DNA from: Prevotella sp.
GTDB taxonomy: Bacteria; Bacteroidota; Bacteroidia; Bacteroidales; Bacteroidaceae
Reading direction: 5' to 3'
Assembly (NCBI GenBank): GCA_016286585.1
Contig: JAEETC010000017.1
Location: 1 to 37,731 of the forward strand
Length of the DNA stretch: 37,731 bases
Part shown: positions 18,178-25,888 of the stretch, piece by piece
Layout: each line of letters opens with the position of its first letter
How positions within the stretch are numbered: position 1 is the stretch's first letter
Program-made: the position numbers and the translations under genes
Notes under the pieces: model-generated
What the model was told of the DNA's origin: nothing
Databases searched by the model: none
The model's input: only the letters and a program-made list of their open reading frames with translations

Positions 18178-19032
18178 ATGATGTTGATTGCAGACAGCGG
18201 TAGCACGAAAGCCGACTGGAGCGTGGTATCTACCTCGGGGAGCATCAAGACCACTTTCACCACAGAAGGAATCAATCCTTATCATAAAAGTCGCGACCTG
18301 ATCAAGGCTATCCTTGGTGAGGTCAGTGCGCGTGTGGAAGCCTGTCAGACATACGATACAGGAAAACTTCATGTATATTTTTATGGTAGCGGTATTCGTC
18401 CGGAACAGCAGGCTCCGATGAAGTCGCTGCTGCATAATGCGCTGCCCTCTGCAGAGACGATAGAAGCCCAGAGCGATATGTTGGGAGCGGCCCGTTCACT
18501 CTGTGGCCGTAACTATGGCATTGCCTGTGTATTAGGTACAGGCGCTAATGCCTGCCTTTATGATGGCGAGAATATCATACAAAACACACCGGCACTCGGT
18601 TATATTCTGGGTGATGAGGGTAGCGGTGCTGTTCTTGGAAAGAGCTTCATACATGATTTGTATAGCGGACTTTTGTCAGAAGAATTGAAAGTTGATTTCG
18701 AAACTGAGACAGGTTTTTCGCTGGCTCACATCATCGAGCGTGTCTATCGTCAGCCCCAGGCCAACCGTTTTCTGGCATCGTTCTCGCCTTTTATTCACGA
18801 ACATCTCGATTCCCCAGGCCTGCGTGCACTGGTGGTGGATAACTTCTCCAAGTTCCTCACGACCCATGTTGCTCCTTACGACCGTCGCGACCTGCCTGTG
18901 TCGTTTGTAGGTAGCATCGCCTGGGCCTTCCAGCGTGAGTTGCGTCAGGCTGCGGCATCGCTGGGCTTCACGATAGGAACCGTGTTCCAGAGCCCTATGC
19001 AGGGTATTATTTCTTATCATAGCAATAGATGA
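18178..19032 (+). CDS. BadF/BadG-type ATPase, N-acetylglucosamine kinase-like
   Basis: A 284-residue cytoplasmic protein of the ASKHA fold. It begins MMLIADSGSTKADWSVV, the phosphate-1 loop of the BadF/BadG/BcrA group, with ACVLGTGANACLYDG (phosphate-2 region, about 118-132) and GDEGSGAVLGKSF (about 145-157). Bacterial and animal relatives of this size with this motif set phosphorylate N-acetylglucosamine or muramic-acid sugars, so an amino-sugar kinase in wall recycling is the best guess; substrate residues cannot be decided by eye. ATG 18178 or the next codon (18181) starts the protein. It overlaps the CotH gene by ATGA, an odd pairing of a cytoplasmic kinase with a surface protein. Confidence 0.8.
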   Translation: MMLIADSGSTKADWSVVSTSGSIKTTFTTEGINPYHKSRDLIKAILGEVSARVEACQTYDTGKLHVYFYGSGIRPEQQAPMKSLLHNALPSAETIEAQSDMLGAARSLCGRNYGIACVLGTGANACLYDGENIIQNTPALGYILGDEGSGAVLGKSFIHDLYSGLLSEELKVDFETETGFSLAHIIERVYRQPQANRFLASFSPFIHEHLDSPGLRALVVDNFSKFLTTHVAPYDRRDLPVSFVGSIAWAFQRELRQAAASLGFTIGTVFQSPMQGIISYHSNR

Positions 19033-21587
19033 ATAAATACTTTAGATATCGGCTTGTCGCCCTGATAGTTGCGGCAGCCCTTTTTCCTGTTGCGGCTCAG
19101 TCGCAGCTGGTTATTAATGAGCTGATGCAGTCGAATATCGACTGCATTATGGATGACCAGAATGATTTCCCTGACTCTTGGGTAGAACTCTATAATCCTA
19201 CCGATGCAGCCATTTCGCTCGCTGATTACAAAATTGGTACCAAGATTGATAAAGACAAAAATCCTGTCAAAGCTTGGCAGCTGCCAAAAAATGTGTCTGT
19301 GCCTGCAAAAGGCTATCAGCTTATCTATTGTGATAAGAGTTATGACAAGTTGGTAGAGGATCTTGATTTTAAATTGGCTCCAGTAGGAGGCCTTAGTGAC
19401 CCAGCAAAAGAGACGTTAAGGCTGCATACCAACTTCCGCTTGGAGTCGGGTAAGGGATGTGTGGTGTATCTCTTTAAAGGTGACGAGTTGGACGAAGAGG
19501 CGAGTATGGCTGATTCGCTGAAGAAACAGCCTGCGCCAAATATTGCCTATGGTCGTGAGTCTGACGGTTCTGGCAAGTGGGGTTACGAGTTGACGCCTAC
19601 ACCTGAATCTGCTAATGAAGGCGGAATTGTCGATAACAAGAATATCTTAGGCGCTCCTGTGTTCAGTCACTCTGGTTTTGTGAAAACCACTGTTGCCCCG
19701 TTTGAACTGACGCTGTCTTTTCCCGAAAAGATGCCAAAAGGTGCAAATGGGAAAAATACAAAAATATATTATACGCTAAATGGCAAGGAACCTACTAAAG
19801 AAAACGGAATCCTCTATGACGACAATCCTATATCCATTGATCAGACGACAGTGGTTAGGGCCAAGCTGTTCTGCGACGGCTATATGTCGCCCATATCCAG
19901 CACTCAGTCGTATATCTTCCTTGGCCACAAACTCAAACTGCCTGTCATCTCCATCGTTACAGATGATGATTATTTGAATGACAAGACCATCGGCATTTTT
20001 TATAATAATGACACAGATAGCCGTCGAGAATCTGATAACTGGCGTCGTCCCATCAATCTGGAATATTTTGAAGGCGAAGGGACAACAGGCATTCTTAATC
20101 AGCTCTGTGAGACACGTGTGGCAGGAGGTTTCTCGCGATCATTCGACAGGAAGACGCTGATTATTTATGCCAACAAGCGCTTTGGCGAGAAATTCTTCGA
20201 CCATGAGTTCTTCCCCGACCAGAAACCCGGTCTTCACAAATACAAGTCGCTCGCGCTGCGAAATGCCGGAAACGACTACGATTACCTCTATATGCGCGAT
20301 GCGATGACTCAGCGTCTTATGGGTTCAAACACTGATTTGGACTGGCAGGCATGGAGTCCCGCCATCGTCTTTATTAATGGCGTATATTATGCGATGCTCA
20401 ACATTCGTGAGAGAGCCGAGGAAGATAATATCTATGCCAATTACGATGGTCTGGAAGACATAGACCTGATTGAGAACTGGGATAACCTCAAGGAAGGCGA
20501 TATGAAGAACTGGAACGAGTTTGATGCCTTCTACCGTGAAAACACCAACCACTCAATAGATGAGTACGAACAGAGGATGGACTGCCAGGAGTTTATGAAC
20601 TTGTTTATGATGAACCTCTTCTACAGCAATCTCGACTTCCCTGGCGGTAATATCGTTGCATGGCGGCCCAGAGCAGAAGGTGGTCGCTGGCGCTGGATAG
20701 CTAAGGATGTGGACTATGCTATGGGTTATCGTGGTGGTGGAGGAGAGATACCTTATGACTATCCGACCCTGAAGTGGTTTGAAAATAAGGAGAAACAGTT
20801 AGATCCGGATGATACTTTCGATCCTGATTTTGATTGGGGGACAAACGATCCACATTGGACTCTGTTGTTCCGTAATCTGATGAAAGTCCCAGAATTCAAG
20901 AATAAGTTCATTGAACGCTATGCCATCTATACCGGTGATTTTATGAATTACGAAGGTATGCACAGAGTGTGGGACCCTATGTATGAAAAAATTAAGGATG
21001 AGTTGTATTTCTTCTGTAAAGCCATTGGCAATATGTCACTTCACGATTACTATGCTTCTGAAATGGAATATGTCGACGAATGGATTAGGTTCCGTACTGA
21101 CGCGTTTACCACTCAGTTGTGCGAGTTCTATAATCTGGAAAATCCCTATTTCCTGACCATCAATACCACCTCTGGGGTGAGCATTGATACGCTGACCTTT
21201 AATGATCATCGCCTTTCGCAGGGACGGTATAACGGACTTTATTTCAGGGATCATCCCATCAACCTGAAGGCTGTATACTCAAAGTATCATGTTGTTACCG
21301 GGTGGACTATCAACCAGGACGGCGTTGAGAGTACTCAGCAAGGAGCAGAACTCAACTGGATGATGCCTGCCTGCAGCCATCTGAGTATCGAGCCGATATG
21401 GAAACTGAGGGGGGACTTTGATAATAGTAATGTGGTTGATCAGACCGATATCGATCTGATGGTTTCTGCTGTTATGCGCACCAAAACAGATACAACAGAC
21501 TACTCGGAATATGACCTGAATAACGATAAAAAGGTCGATGCAGCAGACCTTGTGATACTTGTGGCGATTGTCAACAAGAAGTTGTAG
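19029..21587 (+). CDS. Secreted CotH-family protein with lamin-tail, chitobiase-like and dockerin-like domains
   Basis: An 852-residue exported protein (signal peptide about 1-25, ending AAQSQ). Domains in order: lamin-tail domain (LVINELMQSN... SWVELYNP, about 27-135), a chitobiase C-terminal-like beta sandwich (about 215-300, IYYTLNGKEPT), a CotH kinase-like domain (about 305-610, with SLALRNAGNDYDYLYMRD and WRWIAKDVDYAMG), and a C-terminal pair of dockerin-like calcium loops (GDFDNSNVVDQTDID and YDLNNDKKVDAAD, about 795-845). CotH proteins of spores phosphorylate other proteins; the Bacteroidetes forms are not well understood. By eye the gene is more A+T-rich than its neighbours. No obvious type IX C-terminal signal is seen. 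Confidence 0.85.
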   Translation: MNKYFRYRLVALIVAAALFPVAAQSQLVINELMQSNIDCIMDDQNDFPDSWVELYNPTDAAISLADYKIGTKIDKDKNPVKAWQLPKNVSVPAKGYQLIYCDKSYDKLVEDLDFKLAPVGGLSDPAKETLRLHTNFRLESGKGCVVYLFKGDELDEEASMADSLKKQPAPNIAYGRESDGSGKWGYELTPTPESANEGGIVDNKNILGAPVFSHSGFVKTTVAPFELTLSFPEKMPKGANGKNTKIYYTLNGKEPTKENGILYDDNPISIDQTTVVRAKLFCDGYMSPISSTQSYIFLGHKLKLPVISIVTDDDYLNDKTIGIFYNNDTDSRRESDNWRRPINLEYFEGEGTTGILNQLCETRVAGGFSRSFDRKTLIIYANKRFGEKFFDHEFFPDQKPGLHKYKSLALRNAGNDYDYLYMRDAMTQRLMGSNTDLDWQAWSPAIVFINGVYYAMLNIRERAEEDNIYANYDGLEDIDLIENWDNLKEGDMKNWNEFDAFYRENTNHSIDEYEQRMDCQEFMNLFMMNLFYSNLDFPGGNIVAWRPRAEGGRWRWIAKDVDYAMGYRGGGGEIPYDYPTLKWFENKEKQLDPDDTFDPDFDWGTNDPHWTLLFRNLMKVPEFKNKFIERYAIYTGDFMNYEGMHRVWDPMYEKIKDELYFFCKAIGNMSLHDYYASEMEYVDEWIRFRTDAFTTQLCEFYNLENPYFLTINTTSGVSIDTLTFNDHRLSQGRYNGLYFRDHPINLKAVYSKYHVVTGWTINQDGVESTQQGAELNWMMPACSHLSIEPIWKLRGDFDNSNVVDQTDIDLMVSAVMRTKTDTTDYSEYDLNNDKKVDAADLVILVAIVNKKL

Positions 21588-21616
21588 TAAACATTATTTA
21601 CCATATTTATATTGGC

Positions 21617-21641
21617 TAAGGGTGGGTAAGACCTGCCCTTA
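21617..21641 (+). terminator. Candidate terminator after the CotH gene
   Basis: Hairpin TAAGGGTGGGT-AAG-ACCTGCCCTTA: an 11-bp stem with two G-T wobbles and a 3-nt loop, starting 30 nt after the stop codon and followed by an A/T-rich stretch with a short T-run (21648-21653). Confidence 0.55.
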
Positions 21642-21664
21642 ATTTATGCTTTTGTGCGGCTTTT

Positions 21665-21730
21665 GAGTTTCCTTAGCCCAAACTCTGACTTTCATGCCAT
21701 GAAACTCCAACTTTCCTGCCATGAAACTGT
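21665..21730. repeat. Three tandem 22-bp hairpin units (intergenic repeat family, copy B)
   Basis: Exactly 3 x 22 bp at 21665-21686, 21687-21708 and 21709-21730. Unit 1 is GAGTTT-(9 nt)-AAACTC; units 2 and 3 are ACTTTC...GAAACT with TTTCAT-GCC-ATGAAA pairing in unit 2. The length, the copy number and the GAGTTT/GACTTT-CTTAGCC core match copy A at 4397-4462. The surrounding 21742-21831 shows nothing further I can identify. Confidence 0.8.
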
Positions 21731-21831
21731 CCGTTTCTTCAGACGTTCGCCATGGGAAGATGTGGGCTGTTTGATGTTGACTTTCTGTAAACTAATTTCG
21801 TTGTTTCTATCGACAAATTGTCTTTCATTTT

Positions 21832-21987
21832 CTTACAATCTTACAATCTTACAACCTTACACGGCATGCAATTTTTGCTGAGTGAATTTTTAATAATAAT
21901 ATATATTTTAATATATATTATTATTAACTATTTCTTTCACGCTTTTTCCCCGTCCTGTGTAAGATTGTAAGATTGTAAGATTGTAAG
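21832..21987. repeat. 156-bp nested palindrome with 8-bp tandem repeats in both arms (MITE-like)
   Basis: The left arm (21832-21862) is four copies of an 8-mer of type CTTACAAT; the right arm (21957-21987) is the reverse complement, 31 bp with one mismatch. In the centre, 21891-21926 is a perfect A/T palindrome with 17-bp arms and a 2-nt loop. The centres of outer and inner palindromes differ by 1 bp. It lies between the CotH gene and the promoter of the GH5 mannanase. No target-site duplication is obvious by eye. Confidence 0.85.
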
Positions 21988-22020
21988 ATTTTGCTGTCTT
22001 TAAAAAAAACTCCGTATATA

Positions 22021-22052
22021 TTTGGTCATGTCGGATTTTATTTGTAACTTTG
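22021..22052 (+). promoter_or_regulatory. Promoter of the GH5 mannanase gene (TTTG-N20-TAACTTTG)
   Basis: TTTG at 22021-22024 and TAACTTTG at 22045-22052 with exactly 20 nt between. The first ATG (22057) is only 4 nt after the element, so the mRNA would start at or within the first codon; ATG 22069 or 22072 could be the true start. Confidence 0.85.
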
Positions 22053-22056
22053 CAGC

Positions 22057-23385
22057 ATGAATATAAATATGATGTCGTTTACGAAAAAGCTGAATGTGAC
22101 TGCGGTTCTCCTGGCGGCTGTGTTGATTATGGCCTGCCATCAGAAGACAGAGCAGCCTGTGTCTCCTTTTGTGAAGGTTGAGAACGGACACTTTGTGAAG
22201 GACGGTAAGCCCTATTATTATGTGGGTACGAACTTCTGGTACGGGGCTATCCTCGCATCTGAAGGACAGGGTGGTGACCGTGAGCGCCTGTCGAAAGAAC
22301 TCGACCTGATGAAGCAGATGGGTATCGACAACCTGCGCGTCCTCGTGGGCTCCGATGGTGAGCGAGGTGTGAAGACGAAGGTGGAGCCGACCTTGCAGAT
22401 TGCTCCGGGCGTGTATAACGACACAATTCTGGCCGGACTTGACTATCTGTTGCAGGAGATGGGCAAGCGTGATATGGTGGCCGTGCTTTACTTGAACAAC
22501 TCCTGGGAGTGGAGTGGGGGCTACGGCTTCTATCTTGAACAGGCAGGTGCCGGCAAGCAGCCTAGACCCGACGATGTGGGCTATCCCGCCTTCATGCAGG
22601 CGATGTCCAAGTATGCTACCAACGAAAAGGCCCATGAGCTGTTCTATGACTATGTGCGTTTCATCCTCACTCGCACAAACCGTTATACCGGTAAGGCTTA
22701 TAAAGACGATCCCGCCATTATGTCGTGGCAGATCGGCAACGAGCCTAGAGCTTTCTCCGCAGAGGCCTTACCCGCCTTTGAGAAGTGGCTGGCAGAGGCC
22801 TCAGCCCTCATTCGAGAACTCGACCCCAACCACTTGATCAGCATCGGTTCTGAGGGCGCGTGGGGTTGTGAGAACGACTTCGGTTGTTGGGAACGTATCA
22901 CCGCTGACCAGAATATCGACTACGCCAACATCCATCTGTGGCCCTACAATTGGGGCTGGGCGAAAGCTGACTCACTCATAGAGAACCTGCCGAGGGCCAA
23001 GGCGAACACGAAGGAGTATATCGACCGTCATCTGGAAATCTGCGACCGTATCAACAAACCGCTGGTGATGGAGGAATTCGGCTATCCCCGTGATGGTTTT
23101 CAGTTCGCCCTGGATACACCCACCAAAGGTCGCGACGGCTTCTATGAGTACGTCTTCTCCCTTGTGGGCGACAATGCCGAGCAGGGTGGCCATTTCGCAG
23201 GCTGTAACTTCTGGGGATGGGGTGGACTGGCAAAGCCGAGACATGAACAATGGCAGGTGGGCGACGACTATACGGGCGATCCCGCACAAGAGGCTCAGGG
23301 ACTGAATTCCGTGTTCGCCTCCGACACCACCACACTTGCTATCATCCGCTCGCAGGTGGACAGAATGGATAAGTTGACGAAATAG
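22057..23385 (+). CDS. Endo-beta-1,4-mannanase, GH5 (subfamily 7-like), lipoprotein
   Basis: Cleaves the beta-1,4-mannan backbone. A 442-residue lipoprotein: the signal peptide ends in LIMAC (Cys27), so it is anchored in a membrane, perhaps at the cell surface. The GH5 fold begins at about residue 40 (YYYVGTNFWYGA). The acid/base is Glu229 in QIGNEPR and the nucleophile is Glu340 in MEEFGYP. NNSWEWSGG and the Trp-rich FWGWGG near the C-terminus are typical of GH5_7 mannanases. With the consensus promoter so close, ATG 22069 or 22072 may be the real start; both keep the signal peptide. The gene precedes the esterase-to-epimerase operon, which has a -7 element of its own, and both serve the same pathway. 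Confidence 0.9.
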   Translation: MNINMMSFTKKLNVTAVLLAAVLIMACHQKTEQPVSPFVKVENGHFVKDGKPYYYVGTNFWYGAILASEGQGGDRERLSKELDLMKQMGIDNLRVLVGSDGERGVKTKVEPTLQIAPGVYNDTILAGLDYLLQEMGKRDMVAVLYLNNSWEWSGGYGFYLEQAGAGKQPRPDDVGYPAFMQAMSKYATNEKAHELFYDYVRFILTRTNRYTGKAYKDDPAIMSWQIGNEPRAFSAEALPAFEKWLAEASALIRELDPNHLISIGSEGAWGCENDFGCWERITADQNIDYANIHLWPYNWGWAKADSLIENLPRAKANTKEYIDRHLEICDRINKPLVMEEFGYPRDGFQFALDTPTKGRDGFYEYVFSLVGDNAEQGGHFAGCNFWGWGGLAKPRHEQWQVGDDYTGDPAQEAQGLNSVFASDTTTLAIIRSQVDRMDKLTK

Positions 23386-23432
23386 TGTCATCATTGGACA
23401 AGAAAAAGTACATGGGTTCCGAGAAATAGTCA

Positions 23433-23440
23433 TATCTTTG
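23433..23440 (+). promoter_or_regulatory. Candidate promoter -7 element of the esterase-to-epimerase operon
   Basis: TATCTTTG, full match to the -7 consensus, 30 nt before the esterase start codon. No good -33 TTTG is found 19-21 nt upstream, so the promoter may depend on an activator; this is inference. Confidence 0.6.
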
Positions 23441-23470
23441 CACCGCAATTTGTAATCAACAAAAAGTAAA

Positions 23471-24760
23471 ATGAAAAAACTACTATTATTGATCCTCTGT
23501 ATGATGGCGTTTACGACGCTGTCGGCACAGATTCGCGGTGAGGAGATCCAGGTGCTGGTGCAGCCCGACCATCAGGACTGGACTTACCGAACAGGTGAGA
23601 AAGCCACCTTTAACGTGAGTGTTCTCAAGTCGGGTACCCTACTCAATGACGTGAGCATCGACCTGGCTGCAGGTCCTGAGATGTACCAGGATGTCAAGAA
23701 GCAGACGGTGCTGAAGGATGGTACATTGAAACTTTCAGGTACGATGCGCCAGCCCGGTTTCTATCGTGTCGATGTGACAGCCCATGTGGGTGGGAAGGAC
23801 TATAAAGGTGCCTGTGGCGCTGCTTTCTCTCCCGAGCAGCTACAGCCCTCGACAGTGATGCCCGCCGACTTCCAGAGTTTCTGGCAGGATGCTGTCGCTG
23901 AAGCACGCAAGACAGACCTCGACCCCATGAAACGGTTGTTGCCGGAACGTTGTACGAAGGACGTGAACGTCTATGAGGTGAGTTTCCAGAACGAACGTTG
24001 GGGGTCCCGCACCTATGGCATCCTCTGTGTGCCGGTGAAGGAGGGCAAGTATCCCGCCTTGTTACGTGTGCCAGGTGCTGGTGTCCGTCCCTACGGCGGT
24101 GATGTCTACACGGCTTCACAGGGTGCCATCACCCTTGAAATCGGTATCCACGGCGTTCCTGTGACGATGGAGCAGAAAGTCTATGAAAATCTGAACAATG
24201 GAGCCCTCAGGGGGTATTGGGAGTTTAACATGGACTCACGTGAGAAGCACTACTACCACCACGTGATTCTTGGTTGTATCCGAGCCATCGACTATATCAG
24301 CGAGTATACCCCCTGGAACCATCAGGAACTCGGTGTGACGGGCTCCTCTCAGGGTGGCTTCCTCTCGCTTGCGACAGCAGGTATCGACCAGCGCGTGACC
24401 TTCTATGCACCTGTGCATGCAGCTCTCTGCGACCACACGAACTCGCTGAAAGGTATAGCTTGTGGATGGCCGCACTATTTCTATTGGAATAAAGGTAAGG
24501 GTCAGGAGAAGCAGATCGAGGTGTCGCGCTATTACGACGGTGTGAACTTCGCCCGGCTCATCACTGACAAACAGACGGGCTGGTTCTCCTTTGGCTATAA
24601 CGACGATGTAGTGCCACCTACGACAGCATGGGCCACCTATAACACGGTGAAAGGTCCCAAGGAGATTTCTCCCTATCGTGCTACCTGGCACTTCTGGTAT
24701 CAGGAGCAGTGGGATGAATGGGAGAACTGGTTACTGAAACAAATGAAAATAAAACTATAA
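23471..24760 (+). CDS. Acetylxylan-esterase-like deacetylase (AXE1 / CE7 type)
   Basis: A 429-residue exported esterase (signal peptide about 1-19, ending LSAQ). An N-terminal beta domain (about 20-125) is followed by an alpha/beta-hydrolase domain of the AXE1 type. The nucleophile is Ser293 in GSSQGG; the acidic residue is likely in GYNDDVVPPTT, and His407 (TWHFW) is a candidate for the third triad residue, although the usual family His context is altered. It sits directly before GH26 with no gap (TAA then ATG), so removal of acetyl groups from mannan or mannooligosaccharides is the probable role; xylan activity cannot be excluded. Confidence 0.85.
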   Translation: MKKLLLLILCMMAFTTLSAQIRGEEIQVLVQPDHQDWTYRTGEKATFNVSVLKSGTLLNDVSIDLAAGPEMYQDVKKQTVLKDGTLKLSGTMRQPGFYRVDVTAHVGGKDYKGACGAAFSPEQLQPSTVMPADFQSFWQDAVAEARKTDLDPMKRLLPERCTKDVNVYEVSFQNERWGSRTYGILCVPVKEGKYPALLRVPGAGVRPYGGDVYTASQGAITLEIGIHGVPVTMEQKVYENLNNGALRGYWEFNMDSREKHYYHHVILGCIRAIDYISEYTPWNHQELGVTGSSQGGFLSLATAGIDQRVTFYAPVHAALCDHTNSLKGIACGWPHYFYWNKGKGQEKQIEVSRYYDGVNFARLITDKQTGWFSFGYNDDVVPPTTAWATYNTVKGPKEISPYRATWHFWYQEQWDEWENWLLKQMKIKL

Positions 24761-25885
24761 ATGATGGAGAAGATGAAGAAGTATTTTGCTATAGTCGTGA
24801 CAGTGATAGCCATTGTGGCTTGTACGACACAGAAGCAGGTTGAGCCTGAAAAGACCTTGGCCCAGCAGTTGTTTGAACGTTTGGACTCCCTCCGACAGAA
24901 GGGTATTATGTTCGGACATCAGGACGATCCGTTCTATGGTTTAACGTGGGAATATCAACCGGACTCGAGCGACGTGAAGAACGTCTGTGGCGACTGGCCT
25001 GCCGTGATGGGATTTGAACTCGGCGGTATTGAGATGGGTGATACGAAGAATCTCGACAGCGTACCCTTCACGAAGATGCGCGAGGAGATTATCAGGCATC
25101 ATCAGCGTGGCGGCATTATTACCATCAGCTGGCATCCGCGTAATCCCCTCACAACTATCGAGGGCGGTGGTCTCGCAGGACAAAAATTCCCTGAAGGGAC
25201 AGCGTGGGACGTAAGCGATACAACAGTTGTGAAAAGCGTGCTTGACGGTGGTTCACAGAATGAGAAATTTTTGTTATGGATGAACCGCTTGGCTGATTTC
25301 CTCGCAACTTTGGAGACCGATGATGGACAGAAAGTCCCCATCATCTTCCGTCCCTGGCACGAGAACACAGGTTCATGGTTCTGGTGGGGTGAGAAACTCT
25401 GCACGGCTGACGAGTATAAGGCGCTGTGGAACCTCCTGCAGGACTATCTGAATGGTCGTGGTTTCGACAACCTGCTATGGGCTTACTCTCCTGGAATGGC
25501 TTCTGATTTGACGGAAGAGAAGTATCTGGAGCGTTATCCTGGTGACGACCGGATCTCACTCGTTGGCATCGACGGTTATCAGTGGGGCACGAAGGAGGAC
25601 TTTGTCTCCCAGCTTGACCAGAACCTCGCTATGCTTACCAAATTTGCTGCCGATCATGGGAAAATCGCTGCTCTGACAGAGTGTGGATTGAAGAATCTGA
25701 CAGACCCCACATGGTGGACGTCGACGCTCACACCTGTGCTCGACAAGTACGGCATCAGCTACTTCCTGGTGTGGCGAAATTATAAAGAGGAGTGGTTTGG
25801 CCCTTCACCCTCAAAGCCCGATGCTCCTTACTTTAAAGAGATGTATGCGAAGGAGAATGTATTGTTTTTGAATGAGATCCAATAA
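24761..25885 (+). CDS. Endo-beta-1,4-mannanase, GH26, lipoprotein
   Basis: Hydrolyses beta-1,4-mannan or mannooligosaccharides; several Bacteroides relatives release mannobiose. A 374-residue lipoprotein with signal peptide ending IVAC (Cys21). GH26 motifs: GIMFGHQDDPFYG at the start of the barrel, ISWHPRNP, acid/base Glu201 in FRPWHENTGSWFWWG, and nucleophile Glu307 in ALTECGLKN. The start codon follows the esterase stop without spacing; ATG 24764 is an equal alternative. The GH130 gene begins 3 nt after its stop. Together with GH130, importer and epimerase it reproduces the gene set described in Bacteroides fragilis for mannan breakdown. Confidence 0.95.
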   Translation: MMEKMKKYFAIVVTVIAIVACTTQKQVEPEKTLAQQLFERLDSLRQKGIMFGHQDDPFYGLTWEYQPDSSDVKNVCGDWPAVMGFELGGIEMGDTKNLDSVPFTKMREEIIRHHQRGGIITISWHPRNPLTTIEGGGLAGQKFPEGTAWDVSDTTVVKSVLDGGSQNEKFLLWMNRLADFLATLETDDGQKVPIIFRPWHENTGSWFWWGEKLCTADEYKALWNLLQDYLNGRGFDNLLWAYSPGMASDLTEEKYLERYPGDDRISLVGIDGYQWGTKEDFVSQLDQNLAMLTKFAADHGKIAALTECGLKNLTDPTWWTSTLTPVLDKYGISYFLVWRNYKEEWFGPSPSKPDAPYFKEMYAKENVLFLNEIQ

Positions 25886-25888
25886 GAT

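Noticed and set aside
18057..18275. Long N-terminal extension of the MscS-type channel
   Set aside because: It covers the gene's own consensus promoter and the start region of the divergent BadF-type gene; the signal peptide begins after it.
21654..21881. 75-residue plus-strand frame after the CotH gene
   Set aside because: Built from the 22-bp repeats and the left arm of the palindrome; no coding character.
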